The notes beneath the pieces are model-generated. The model was not told the DNA's origin and did no database searches. It saw only the letters and a program-made list of their open reading frames with translations. A program made the translations under genes and the position numbers. A stretch of DNA of 64,000 bases from Bacteroidales bacterium (GTDB lineage Bacteria > Bacteroidota > Bacteroidia > Bacteroidales > F082), in the NCBI GenBank assembly GCA_024400425.1, contig JAKSMV010000002.1, positions 62,001 to 126,000 of the forward strand, in the 5' to 3' direction. Below, in pieces: positions 50,823 to 60,700 of this stretch (the stretch's first letter is position 1; each line of letters opens with the position of its first letter).

Positions 50823-51521
50823 ATGATACTATGCTTAGAGACGGCCACACCTGTGTGTTCAGTGGCATTGAATGATGGCAATCGCTGTTTGGCGTTGCGC
50901 GAATGTGTCGGACAAAATGCACATTCAGAGAAGATTACGATATTCATCAAGGAAGTGCTTGACGAAGTTGGCATTGGCTATGGTCAGTTGGATGCCGTGG
51001 CGGTGAGTCAGGGACCGGGTTCCTACACGGGCTTGCGCATCGGCGTGAGCACCGCCAAGGGCGTTTGCTATGCCGCCGACCGCAAACTGATGGCTGTCGA
51101 CACTTTGCAAGCCATGGCTTATGGGATGCACCAGCAACTGGCCGACCGTCTGCAACCTGACGACTTGCTGATTCCCATGATCGATGCCCGCCGCATGGAA
51201 GTGTATGCCTCCATTTTCGATGCCAACCTGAACAAGATTCAAGACACGGCAGCCTTGGTCATCGATGAAAACACGTTCAGCGACTTGGTGGTCGAGGGCC
51301 GTCGGCTGTGGCTTTTCGGTGATGGTGCACCTAAGCTGAAAGCTGTGTTTGCCAACCGTCCCGAAATCCATATTATGGAAGGCTTCAACCCTTCGGCAGC
51401 CTTCATGGCTTCGTTGGCTGACCAGCAACTTCAATCCGGAAGTTTCGTTGATGTGGCATATTTCGAACCATTCTATCTGAAGGATTTCATCGCTGGCAAG
51501 CCGCATGTGAAGGGGTTGTAA
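50823..51521 (+). CDS. tsaB: tRNA N6-threonylcarbamoyladenosine synthesis protein TsaB
   Basis: 232 aa from MILCLETATPVCSVALNDGN, the normal family start; the longer upstream frame is AT-rich and includes the promoter. ECVGQNAHSEKI, VAVSQGPGSYTGLRIGVSTA and KGVCYAADRKLMAVDTLQAM are the ASKHA-fold marks of TsaB/YeaZ. It works with TsaD and TsaE to modify A37 of tRNAs that read ANN codons. It is the first plus-strand gene, diverging from the polysaccharide run, with the M28 peptidase gene 12 bases downstream. Confidence 0.94.
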   Translation: MILCLETATPVCSVALNDGNRCLALRECVGQNAHSEKITIFIKEVLDEVGIGYGQLDAVAVSQGPGSYTGLRIGVSTAKGVCYAADRKLMAVDTLQAMAYGMHQQLADRLQPDDLLIPMIDARRMEVYASIFDANLNKIQDTAALVIDENTFSDLVVEGRRLWLFGDGAPKLKAVFANRPEIHIMEGFNPSAAFMASLADQQLQSGSFVDVAYFEPFYLKDFIAGKPHVKGL

Positions 51522-51533
51522 GTAGAATATGCA

Positions 51534-52754
51534 ATGAAAAAAATACTATTCTTTACCATTCTGATAATCAACGGACTATTTTCCTTTGCGCAGGCACCTC
51601 ATATTTACGAACACACCTATCCGGTGTTGACGGAGGAAAATCCGCAGATCCGCGCTTTGATGGATATGGTGTCCATCGACAGCCTCACGGCCACCATCGA
51701 GCATTTATCCTCTTATCACACAAGGCGCTACGACAGCCGCTTCATCTATGATGTGCAAGACTGGCTCATGAATCGCTATGAGACCTTGAACCTTGACACG
51801 GTTTATCTTCATGATTTCCAACTTCATGGACTGGGTATTACTGAGACGGCCGATAATGTCATCGCCATCCAGCGAGGCACGCTCTATCCCGACGAATATG
51901 TGGTTTGCGGGGCGCACTACGACTCGTATGCCTACGATGGCTATGACCCCGACACGATCACTTCGCCGGGTGCCGACGACAACGCCACGGGTGTGGCTGG
52001 CATTTGGGAAACGGCTCGTCTGCTGAGCCATTACAAGTTTGATCGTAGCATCATCTATTGTAATTTCAATGCCGAGGAATGTGGTCTGCTTGGCAGTGCC
52101 GCTTTTGCCAAGGATTGCGCCGAACAGAGGATGGACATTGTGGGCTATTTCAATATGGATATGAACGGTTATCTTGAGGAAGGCTCCGACATTCACGTGC
52201 ATTTGCTTTACACCACCCGCGATTCCATCATTGCCGATTTTTTCTACAACTTTTGCGAGGTGTATTATCCCGAGATGCCTATCCGCCAAGCGTGGATGGA
52301 GCATGGCGACAGCGACTATTCCTCGTTCAACCGCAATGGTTATGCGGCTTTGCATCCTTTCGAAGATGTTCACGCCTCCTCGCCTTTCATCCATTCAAGA
52401 TTGGATGTCATGGGCTTGAGTGTCAATAATATGGAACAGTCGAAGCGCTTTGCTGAACTGAATTTGGGTGCCGTGGCAATCTTGGCGGGACTGAACACCT
52501 CGTCTGTTGAAGAGAATGAGAATACCGATTTGGCTCTCTACCCCAATCCCGTTAAAGACCAACTCAAGTTGTTCTCGATGGAAGGGTTGAACAGTGTAAA
52601 GATTTACAACAATTTAGGGCAACAGATCTTCTCTGAAGCTTTGAATGGAACTGAAACTTTCACCCTTGATGTGAGTGGTTTTCATAAAGGCTTGTATGTC
52701 GTTTCGGTGACTACAGCTTATGGGATGATGAGCAAAACCATTGTGGTGGAATAA
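51534..52754 (+). CDS. M28 family aminopeptidase secreted by the type IX system
   Basis: 406 aa. The signal peptide MKKILFFTILIINGLFSFAQ ends in a typical cut site. Zinc ligands of the M28 fold: VVCGAHYDSY (His), SPGADDNATGVAG (Asp), NAEECGLLGSAAFA (Glu, Glu), FNMDMNGY (Asp) and HSRLDVMG (His); all are present. The last ~75 residues, LALYPNPVKDQLKLFSMEG to the end (IVVE), form a type A sorting domain (Por_Secre_tail) for outer-membrane passage by the type IX system. It probably degrades oligopeptides outside the cell. It is convergent with the DUF748 gene with only three bases between stops. Confidence 0.95.
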   Translation: MKKILFFTILIINGLFSFAQAPHIYEHTYPVLTEENPQIRALMDMVSIDSLTATIEHLSSYHTRRYDSRFIYDVQDWLMNRYETLNLDTVYLHDFQLHGLGITETADNVIAIQRGTLYPDEYVVCGAHYDSYAYDGYDPDTITSPGADDNATGVAGIWETARLLSHYKFDRSIIYCNFNAEECGLLGSAAFAKDCAEQRMDIVGYFNMDMNGYLEEGSDIHVHLLYTTRDSIIADFFYNFCEVYYPEMPIRQAWMEHGDSDYSSFNRNGYAALHPFEDVHASSPFIHSRLDVMGLSVNNMEQSKRFAELNLGAVAILAGLNTSSVEENENTDLALYPNPVKDQLKLFSMEGLNSVKIYNNLGQQIFSEALNGTETFTLDVSGFHKGLYVVSVTTAYGMMSKTIVVE

Positions 52755-52757
52755 GGC

Positions 52758-55103
52758 TTATTTCTCAATTTCTTGGGATGGTTCGGCTTCGGTAGCGTCA
52801 TCGTCCATATTGATGTGAACTTCATAGCGTGTATCTTTCTTGTATTCACGCATTTGTGCTTCGTTCATGCTTTTGATTTTGATACGTTTTGAAGCGATGC
52901 CTTTTGTATTTGTCAAATAATTGAGCAACACATCGTTACGACGGATTATCAACCTTGGGAGGCGTTCTTTGGCCTTTTCATTGTACAATTCGACTGCTAT
53001 CGATTTGACATCCTTTTTGTTCAAGTGCCTTTTTTCGGAATATTGCTTAGCGAATTCAAGCAATCCCTTGTCGTTCAATTTGATGGTTCGTATGGCTTCG
53101 TTGGTAAGGTAGTCGATGCTGGTGGGTTCGATTTCAGGGTGTTGCGCAATGAAATAGGCTCTTTGCATCTGCATGATGCAGAGGCGTTCGATGGCATCGT
53201 CATAATTGACTTGTTGATTGAGTTCAACAGTGATGTCGGGCAACGTGTTCAGCGTGTTGGCAATATTGTCGATAAGGGTGTATTCCGTGGCGGAAAAGTC
53301 CATTCCAATCGGGTCGAAAGGGATGTATTGTCCGTTGTCGTCGTTGGCGAGCAAACGGAAAGGCGAAGTGGCCACTTTGACAATGAGGTTCGAGAATACC
53401 TTTAGGATGGCTTTCCTATACGAAAACTTGGGGTCATTAAGGTTGCCCGAGATAGGCAGTTCGAGGTTGCAGTTGTCGTTTTTGTCGGTCAAGACATATA
53501 AGCCTAATTTAAGCGGTATCTTAGGTATCTTTGGCTCAAAGTTCTTTATTCTGTTGCCGACCTTGGGCTGGGCAAGTTGTAGCTTGTTGATGCCTTCCAG
53601 GTTGCCGTTAGAGATGATGTTTTGGCTGTTGAACGATAGGGTACCTTCTTCGAGTGGGAAACCGAACATGGAAATGCAATAGGGTGAGAAATCGTTGATT
53701 TTCAAGTTGCTGATCATCAGCGTAAGGTTGTGGTTTTCGAGTCCTGTCATGTTGCCCGACCAAGCTGCACTGAGTTTGCCGAGCTTGTTGAGATTGGCGC
53801 GCAGGTGGATGCTGTTGTTCTCGTCGAGGTTGAAGTTTTTGGAGGTGAGACTGAGGTCCGAAATCTCGAAATGGAAAGTGTCGGGCAAGGTCTGGTCTTC
53901 GTAAACGAAATTCACCTTGTCGAAACGGAAATCTTCAATGTTGACGTGGAGTTGCTTGGTCTCTTTCACTTCCTCGATTTCTGCAATGATGGTGTCGGCG
54001 ATTTTCTCATAAATGGTCGTGTCGGTATAGTTTTTCTTGCCCGCGAGGATGTCGAAACAGGTGGAACCGTCGGGATAGACAATGTATGCCGAGTTGATGC
54101 CAGTGAGATATACTCTCTTGAAATTGTGTAAGTTATCATTCATGTTGAAGTTATCGACACAGGCATAGATGGAATCGATGGTTCCGAGTTGATAACCTAA
54201 AGTGTCTTTCATCGAGATGTCGGTAAGGTTGACCTCGCCAGTGAGGTTGCAGTCGATGAGGTGTTCGGTGGTACCTTGAGCATGGATGTTAACATCAACT
54301 TCTCCGCCCAAGTCTTTGATGGCAAGAAACATCTTGAGGTAAGGCTCAGCGGTGTTGAGGTCTAAATCGTTAAGATTCACGTCCATGATATAGGATTCGG
54401 CATGTTCCGAAAGGTCGAGGTCGCAATGCAATCTAGCATCGTTGTTGATGAGCAGGCTGAGGCCTACATTGGTCTTGAGTGTGGCCAAGTCAACGGAAGG
54501 AATGGTGATTGAAATATCGTCCAAGTTGAATTCGTTGTCGATGGAATAGTCGATGAAATGAATATGGCTTTTTTCGATATTGATATTGTTGAATATCAAG
54601 CCAAAAGGTTCTGAATCGGTTTCTTCCTTTTCGGGTTTTGGCTCGTCCGATTTGAAGTGGTCGATCATGCTGTTGAAGTTGAACCAAGTGCGGTCTTCTT
54701 CGATGTTGATGTCTAATTTCGACAGCAGGACGCGTTTCACGACCAGTTTCTTGTTGAGCAGTTCCTTCAGCTGGATTTTGGTCTTGAATTGTTCGAATTG
54801 TACAAAAGGCCTCACGCCATCGTCTTCATAGAGTGTCAAGTCCTTGATATTGACGCTTCCGTGAAGCACATTGATCCAGAGACTACCAATGGTGACTTCG
54901 CGGCCAATGAGTTCCGTGTCGTGCTTCTCGACGTACCATTTGGCAATGGGCGAGACGAACAGCAGTACGGCCAAGACCAGACCCACGATAATTCCAAGAA
55001 TGGTAAGCAAAACCTTGCGACCAGTATGCTTACGTTTCTTTACGGGTTTTTCCGATTCTACCGTTTCAACGGTTTTTGCACTGTCCTCAATGTTTTCACT
55101 CAT
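52758..55103 (-). CDS. DUF748/AsmA-like membrane-anchored protein
   Basis: 781 aa. One N-terminal membrane span (VLLTILGIIVGLVLAVLLFV at about 31-50) follows a charged cytoplasmic tail rich in Glu and Lys. The remainder is periplasmic beta-rich sequence of the AsmA/DUF748 type, for example VTIGSLWINVLHGSVNIKDL and TLYEDDGVRPFVQFEQFKTK. Such proteins are thought to form long grooves that carry lipids between membranes. The C-terminal 130 residues (RTIKLNDKGLLEFAKQYSEK, then RYEVHINMDDD) resemble the end of DUF748 proteins. The start overlaps the folB stop by ATGA. Confidence 0.85.
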   Translation of the reverse strand: MSENIEDSAKTVETVESEKPVKKRKHTGRKVLLTILGIIVGLVLAVLLFVSPIAKWYVEKHDTELIGREVTIGSLWINVLHGSVNIKDLTLYEDDGVRPFVQFEQFKTKIQLKELLNKKLVVKRVLLSKLDINIEEDRTWFNFNSMIDHFKSDEPKPEKEETDSEPFGLIFNNINIEKSHIHFIDYSIDNEFNLDDISITIPSVDLATLKTNVGLSLLINNDARLHCDLDLSEHAESYIMDVNLNDLDLNTAEPYLKMFLAIKDLGGEVDVNIHAQGTTEHLIDCNLTGEVNLTDISMKDTLGYQLGTIDSIYACVDNFNMNDNLHNFKRVYLTGINSAYIVYPDGSTCFDILAGKKNYTDTTIYEKIADTIIAEIEEVKETKQLHVNIEDFRFDKVNFVYEDQTLPDTFHFEISDLSLTSKNFNLDENNSIHLRANLNKLGKLSAAWSGNMTGLENHNLTLMISNLKINDFSPYCISMFGFPLEEGTLSFNSQNIISNGNLEGINKLQLAQPKVGNRIKNFEPKIPKIPLKLGLYVLTDKNDNCNLELPISGNLNDPKFSYRKAILKVFSNLIVKVATSPFRLLANDDNGQYIPFDPIGMDFSATEYTLIDNIANTLNTLPDITVELNQQVNYDDAIERLCIMQMQRAYFIAQHPEIEPTSIDYLTNEAIRTIKLNDKGLLEFAKQYSEKRHLNKKDVKSIAVELYNEKAKERLPRLIIRRNDVLLNYLTNTKGIASKRIKIKSMNEAQMREYKKDTRYEVHINMDDDATEAEPSQEIEK

Positions 55104-55444
55104 ATTTCGACTGCTACTGATTTCATTTTTCCACCCAATGGCGGGTTGAGTTTCCTGACTTTCACCCTCACCTTTTCGACAGAAGGATACGCTTTCAAAA
55201 CCGCCGTCTTGATGCGATAAGCCACATTTTCAAGCAGTTTCGATGGGATGCTCATCTCCCTTTTCACGGTGAGATACACCTCGGCATAGTTGACCGTTTC
55301 GTCGAGATTGTCGCTTTTTTCGGCATTTGCCGTGTCGACCGTCATTTCCAAATCGACCTGAAACCAAGTGCCCACCTTGCGCTCCTCCTCGAAGCAGCCG
55401 TGATGGGCGTAGAATTCCATTCCTTCTATCGTTATTTTTGACAT
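55100..55444 (-). CDS. folB: Dihydroneopterin aldolase
   Basis: 114 aa, full-length FolB: MSKITIEGMEFYAHHGCFEE, ERKVGTWFQVDLEMTVDTAN, DETVNYAEVYLTVKREM with the catalytic Tyr and Glu, LLENVAYRIKTAVLKAYPSV and VRVKVRKLNPPLGGKMKSVA, which holds the active-site Lys near PPLGGKM. It cuts dihydroneopterin to glycolaldehyde and hydroxymethyl-dihydropterin in folate synthesis. It is translationally coupled to the DUF748 gene. Confidence 0.95.
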   Translation of the reverse strand: MSKITIEGMEFYAHHGCFEEERKVGTWFQVDLEMTVDTANAEKSDNLDETVNYAEVYLTVKREMSIPSKLLENVAYRIKTAVLKAYPSVEKVRVKVRKLNPPLGGKMKSVAVEI

Positions 55445-55448
55445 TGAA

Positions 55449-55463
55449 CTTTGAGCCTTGAAC
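55449..55463. repeat. Left arm of an inverted repeat around the four-helix-bundle gene
   Basis: CTTTGAGCCTTGAAC; its reverse complement GTTCAAGGCTCAAAG matches 55950-55964 (GTTCAAGGCTCAAGG) at 14 of 15 positions. Confidence 0.75.
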
Positions 55464-55518
55464 TAATTTAGACGTTGGGGTTGTGTTTTGCCTCTTTGGG
55501 GTGAGCTTTTGTGATTGT

Positions 55519-55881
55519 TTATTTGGTAATCTGTGAGATAAATGTTCCAATTCTTTTTTGAAGGCTGACTAGAGCATCATCGGTTTGGGTGAATAGCTCG
55601 TCAGATATATATTTTCTACGGTGAGCAATAATCAGTTGAGTCTCTAATTCATACGCCGAACCTAAGGCAATATCAAGAAAATGAGCAAATTCAGCTACAG
55701 AACGTCTTCCTGCACCTTCAGCAATATTTGATGGAATTGATACGGCAGCCCTTTCCATCTGACTTTCAAGCTGATATATCTCTTTTGGTGGAAATTTTTC
55801 GCACAAATCATAAATCGCATCACTCATTTCAATACCATCAATCCAAATGTCATAATTCTTAAAATTTCTCATTTTTCTCAT
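55519..55881 (-). CDS. Four-helix-bundle protein (S23/bAvd family)
   Basis: About 120 aa from the chosen ATG; a TTG six codons earlier and an ATG three codons later are alternatives, and the later one gives the common family start MRNFKNYDIW. QLESQMERAAVSIPSNIAEG and AGRRSVAEFAHFLDIALGSA plus YELETQLIIAHRR are the family hallmark. Relatives are found in 23S rRNA intervening sequences, next to diversity-generating retroelements (bAvd), and as scattered single genes. No reverse transcriptase or variable repeat is nearby. It lies between gltX and folB with short inverted repeats on both sides, like a small mobile cassette. Confidence 0.9.
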   Translation of the reverse strand: MRKMRNFKNYDIWIDGIEMSDAIYDLCEKFPPKEIYQLESQMERAAVSIPSNIAEGAGRRSVAEFAHFLDIALGSAYELETQLIIAHRRKYISDELFTQTDDALVSLQKRIGTFISQITK

Positions 55882-55949
55882 TTTTAAGTCAAACTTCAAG
55901 CAGGAATGCCGAACCTCAGCTTGTAAACCTCCTAAGTTCAGAGTTCAAA

Positions 55950-55964
55950 GTTCAAGGCTCAAGG
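55950..55964. repeat. Right arm of an inverted repeat around the four-helix-bundle gene
   Basis: GTTCAAGGCTCAAGG, preceded by shorter copies of the same motif (AGTTCAGAGTTCAAA). It pairs with 55449-55463. Confidence 0.75.
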
Positions 55965-57482
55965 TTATCCCAGCACTTTCACTCCAGCCTCAATACGCTT
56001 CAAGGCTTCTTCCTTGCCGAGCAATGCGAGGATTTCGTGGATGTGAGGTCCCTTGCCGGCACCGACGAGCATAAGGCGCAAGCCGTTCATCACCAAACCC
56101 ATGTTGAATTCGTTGCCTGTAATCCATTCGTTCAGCACCTTGTCGATGTTTTCTGCTGAGAAATCTTCGATTCCGTTGATAAATTCGGCAGCTTTACCCA
56201 TCATTTCGGCTGAGTTTTCCTTCCAGCGTTTCTTCACGGTAACAGGGTCGTATTCGGTTGGAGCTTCGAAGAAGAAGAAACTCTGATCCCACAATTCTTT
56301 CACGAAATTCACTCTATCTTTCACCAAGCCAGCCACTTTGATGGCGAAGTTCAAGTCAACATCGATATTCTTTTCGGCTTTCAGCCAGGCTTGATAATCC
56401 TTGCCGACTTCCTCTTCCGACTTGCGCATCAGCCATTCGTGGTTGAACCACTTGGTCTTTTCCACATTGAACTTGGCACCGCTCTTGCTGCAGCGTTCGA
56501 GCGAGAAGGCTTGGATGAGTTCGTCCATGGTGAAGATTTCCTGTTCGGTGCCAGGGTTCCATCCCAACAATGCCAGCATATTGATGAAAGCTTCCGGATA
56601 GTAGCCCGACTGCTTGTAGCCCGAAGCCGTGTCGCCCGTCTTTGGATCGACCCAATACATTGGGAACACAGGGAAACCAAGGCGGTCGCCATCGCGCTTG
56701 CTGAGTTTGCCGTTGCCATCAGGTTTCAGCAGCAGTGGCAGGTGAGCGAACTTTGGTGCTTCCCAACCGAAAGCCTCGTAAAGCATGACGTGCAGAGGCA
56801 TGGAAGGCAGCCATTCCTCACCGCGGATGACGTGTGAAATCTTCATCAGATGGTCGTCAACGATGTTGGCCAAGTGATAGGTAGGCATGCCGTCACTCTT
56901 GAACAGCACCTTGTCGTCAAGAGTGTTGGTCTGCACGTGAACTTCGCCACGGATGAGGTCGTGCATGACGATTTCGCGGTCTTCCGGAATCATGAAGCGC
57001 ACGGTGTAAGGCGTGCCGTTGGCGATGAGTGCATCCACTTCTTCCTTGCTCATGTTCAAGCTGTTGCGGAGGTGCTTGCGGCTTTGGCAGTTGTAGATGA
57101 AGGTCTGCTTGTTGGCTTCGGCTTCCTTGCGGTATTGCTCGAGTTCCTCGGCGGTATCGAAGGCGATGTAGGCGCAACCCTTCTCGAGGAGTTCGTCGCT
57201 ATATTGCTTGTAGAGGTGCTTACGGTTGCTCTGCTTGTAAGGACCGTATTCGCCGCCAACATAGTCGCTTTCATCAAACTTGATGCCGCACCAGTCGAGT
57301 GATTCGACGATGTATTTTTCGGCACCTGGCACGAAACGTGTCTGATCGGTATCTTCGATACGCAGAATCATTTTTCCGCCGTTCTTCTTGGCAAACAGAT
57401 AGTTGTATAAAGCTGTTCTCACGCCCCCGATGTGCAAAGGTCCGGTCGGACTTGGGGCAAATCTTACTCTTACTTCGTTCAT
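55965..57482 (-). CDS. gltX: Glutamate-tRNA ligase
   Basis: 505 aa class I synthetase. The HIGH motif is [20 protein letters not shown] at about 7-26; KMSKS reads [18 protein letters not shown]; the zinc-binding region and the family segment [20 protein letters not shown] are present. The C-terminal anticodon-binding domain ends [18 protein letters not shown] normal housekeeping gene; it diverges from the DUF4175 gene across a 243-base spacer. Confidence 0.97.
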   Translation of the reverse strand: MNEVRVRFAPSPTGPLHIGGVRTALYNYLFAKKNGGKMILRIEDTDQTRFVPGAEKYIVESLDWCGIKFDESDYVGGEYGPYKQSNRKHLYKQYSDELLEKGCAYIAFDTAEELEQYRKEAEANKQTFIYNCQSRKHLRNSLNMSKEEVDALIANGTPYTVRFMIPEDREIVMHDLIRGEVHVQTNTLDDKVLFKSDGMPTYHLANIVDDHLMKISHVIRGEEWLPSMPLHVMLYEAFGWEAPKFAHLPLLLKPDGNGKLSKRDGDRLGFPVFPMYWVDPKTGDTASGYKQSGYYPEAFINMLALLGWNPGTEQEIFTMDELIQAFSLERCSKSGAKFNVEKTKWFNHEWLMRKSEEEVGKDYQAWLKAEKNIDVDLNFAIKVAGLVKDRVNFVKELWDQSFFFFEAPTEYDPVTVKKRWKENSAEMMGKAAEFINGIEDFSAENIDKVLNEWITGNEFNMGLVMNGLRLMLVGAGKGPHIHEILALLGKEEALKRIEAGVKVLG

Positions 57483-57526
57483 GATTGTATGTTTATTTGA
57501 CTATTTTTGACTTGTGATTTTGTGTG

Positions 57527-57550
57527 GACGCTGAGCGGAGCCGAAGCGTC
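57527..57550. repeat. REP-like hairpin GACGCT/AGCGTC
   Basis: 6-bp arms around GAGCGGAGCCGA. The core CTGAGCGGAGCCGAAG is a common Bacteroidota dispersed repeat. It lies in the gltX/DUF4175 spacer, which otherwise holds only AT-rich promoter-like sequence. Confidence 0.6.
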
Positions 57551-57697
57551 TTGTTTTAAGACTGTCTTATTATTTATTTAAAACTTGCAAAAATACGGAA
57601 TTGATTGTAATGTCGGATTATTTTTTATCATTGTGGCCAATATTCATCGGATTGCCTCATTAATGACTCTATTTTCTCGTTTTTTGCATAAAATCCG

Positions 57698-57705
57698 TAC
57701 TTTTG
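57698..57705 (+). promoter_or_regulatory. Possible -7 element for the DUF4175 gene
   Basis: TACTTTTG matches TAnnTTTG, 21 bases before the ATG, and is followed by CAG as at tsaB. The -33 match is weak. Confidence 0.45.
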
Positions 57706-57725
57706 CAGATTAATTTGTTTTAGAG

Positions 57726-60700
57726 ATGTCAAACGGTCTGCTCCAGAAAATAGAAGCCTTCGCCAAGAAGTTCTACCTCAATCGCCTTGTTCAGGGCGTG
57801 TTGGTAGGTGCTGTGCTTTGGATGGTTTTCTTCTTGCTTATCAATGGTTTGGAGTATTTCTCGTGGTTCCCGCCAAAAGGCCGTTTCGTGCTGTTCCTTT
57901 TCCTCTTGCTGGGAAGTGCCTTCGTGCTGGTCTATTATTTCCTCATTCCGCTCGTCAATCTGATTCGTTTCCGCAAGAAGATGTCGGTCGAACAGGCGGC
58001 TACGCTTATCGGTAAGTTCTTTCCTGACATTCAAGATAAATTACTGAATACCATTCAGTTGACAAACGACTTAAAGCTCGATTCCGACAACGAGTTGCTT
58101 GCGGCCACCATCGAGCAACGTACCGCAAAACTCTCCCCTATCCGATTCACTGACGCTGTGGATTTGCGTGCCAACCTCAAATATCTCGGCATCTTTTTCG
58201 GACTTTTGGCTGTCGTGTTGCTTTTGGTGATTTTCTTCCCGAAATTTGCCGTTCAACCTACGCAGCGTATCGTCAACTATGAACAGACTTTCGAGAAGCC
58301 CCTACCCTATCAGGTTGAAATCCAATCCTATGAGTTGGAGGTCAACCAAGGCTCTGACCTAAAGTTTGATATTGTGGTGACTGGCGAGCGCATTCCTGAT
58401 GCTTTCTTCGTGAAGAGCGATTTGGGTCAGCAACTGATGACCAAGAGTACGACTAACGATTTTTCATATACCTTCAAGAATCTTTATAATAGTCTTGATT
58501 TCCAAGTGGTTGGTGGCGACTATAAGAGCTTGCCCATCCATATCTCGATTCATCCTAACCCTGCCCTGCTCTCTTATCGGGCTGAGTTGCATTATCCTGC
58601 TTACATTCATCGCGAGAACGAGGTTGCCGAAGCCAAAACGCGCCTCATCGTCCCACAAGGCACCGACCTTAGTTTTCATTTCCTGACGCGCGATGCACTA
58701 CGCGTTTTCGTGGTCTGCGATTCCTTGTCGAATGAGCTTGAAATTGATGGTGATAATTCTGTCTATCAGTTTGTCGCTTCAACGTCAACGCAATTTGCCT
58801 TGCATTTCGAAAATGAATGGAACCAGTCTGTCGAGCCGCTGAATTTCGTTGTCGATGTCCTTCCCGATGCTTACCCTGATATCCGTGTTGAATCGTTCGA
58901 TGAAAAGCTTTCGACCGATGTCTTTTTCTCTGGCTTGGCTACCGACGATTATGGCTTCAGCAAGTTGACTTTCAATTGCTTGGTCAAGCAACCGATTGAA
59001 AAGAACATCGTTTTGCCTGTGGCTTTGGATGTACAGCAGACTCGTACTTCGTTTTTCTACCATTTCAATATGGATAGTTTGGGCATCATGCCTGGACAAA
59101 ACATGGAAGTCTTTTTCGAGATTTGGGACAATGATGGTTTCCACGGACCCAAATCGAAGCGCTCGGAGACCTTTACCTATTATAAACCTTCGGAGGCTGC
59201 CTTGGATAGCATCGCCGACCAATCGGCCGAAGACATTACTGAGCGCTTGCAGGAAAAGTCGCAAGAGGCCCAGAAATTACAGGACGACATCGAAAAGATG
59301 CTTCAAGACCTAATCCAAAAGAAAGATTTGGATTGGTCGGATAAGGAAAAGATGAAGGATCTCATCGAGAAGCAAAACGCAATTCAAGAAGAATGGAACG
59401 AACTTCAAAAAGAACAACAAGAGCTTTCTGATTTCATGAAAGACCATGAGCTTGGCAACGAGGAATTGCTCAAGAAGCAGGAGCAAATCAATAAACTGTT
59501 CGAAGAAGTGATTCCCGATGAGATGCAGAAAATGATGGATGAACTGCAGAAGTTGCTTGACGAGATGCCGCGTGAGCAGATGCAGCAGATGATGCAGGAC
59601 ATCAAGAAGAATAACCAGACGATGCAAGAAATGCTCGACCGAAACCTGAATTTGCTTGAGCAGTTGAAGATGGAGAAAGACATTACCGATTTGGCTGAAA
59701 AGCTGAATCAGTTGGGTGAAGAATTACAGAAGCAAGAGCAGGATGAGGCAAGTCATGAAGGGGAGAAGTCGGCACAAGAAGCGCAGGATGAGTTCCAAAA
59801 GATGATGGACGAACTCGATCAGATGATTGAGAAGAACCAGACTTTGAACGACCCGCTCAACCTGGAAAAAGACGAGGTAATGGAAGGTGAAATCAACCAG
59901 GATTTGGAAGAGGCTGGCGACAGCGAGCAATCGGGCGACCAACAGAAATCGCAACAGCAGAAACAGAAGGCTGGCCAAAAGATGCAGGAAATGGCCAACA
60001 GCATGATGATGAACATGCAAGGCGGTGGCATGGAACAGCTTGCCGAAGATGCCCATCTGATGCGTATCCTGCTTGAAAATGTGGTTCATTCTTCCCACGA
60101 GCAAGAAGACTTGTTGTTGCAGATTGGCCAGATGCGCACTGATGACCCATCGTTGGTTGAAAAGATTGTCCGGCAAAAGGAAATCGCCGACAATTTCGAT
60201 ATGGTCCGCGACTCGCTTCGCAATATGGCCATGCGTCAGCCAATGGTGCAGAATTTCGTCTTTGACGAGTTGCATATCATTGAAAATCAGACTAATTTGG
60301 CGATGGAAAATCTTAATAACCTTCGTCTTTCGCAGGCTGTCCGCAATCAACAAACGTCTATGATGTCGATGAACAATTTGGCGTTGATGTTGGCCGAGTC
60401 GCTCGAACAGATGGAAAATAGTATGCAGTCGGATGGCATGCCTATGAAAGGCAATAATTCAAAGCCCGGCAAGAAAGGCCAGCAGTCGATGAAAAACATG
60501 CAGCAGATGCAACAGCAACTTGGTGAACAACTAAAGCAACTGCAGGAACAAATGCAGAAGGGACAAATACCTCAAGGAAGCATGAGCGAAGAGTTTGCCC
60601 GTATGGCTGCTGAGCAGGAAATGTTGCGTCAAGGCATGCAACAGTTGCTGGATGAAATGAAGCAAAACGGTCAGATGGGTGATGATGGCCTGAACCAGAT

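Noticed and set aside
55519..55881. Accessory protein of a diversity-generating retroelement
   Set aside because: The family fits, but no reverse transcriptase or template/variable repeat pair is visible nearby.
57483..57725. tRNA or small RNA gene in the gltX/DUF4175 spacer
   Set aside because: No cloverleaf fold is evident; only a short REP-like hairpin and AT-rich promoter-like sequence are seen.
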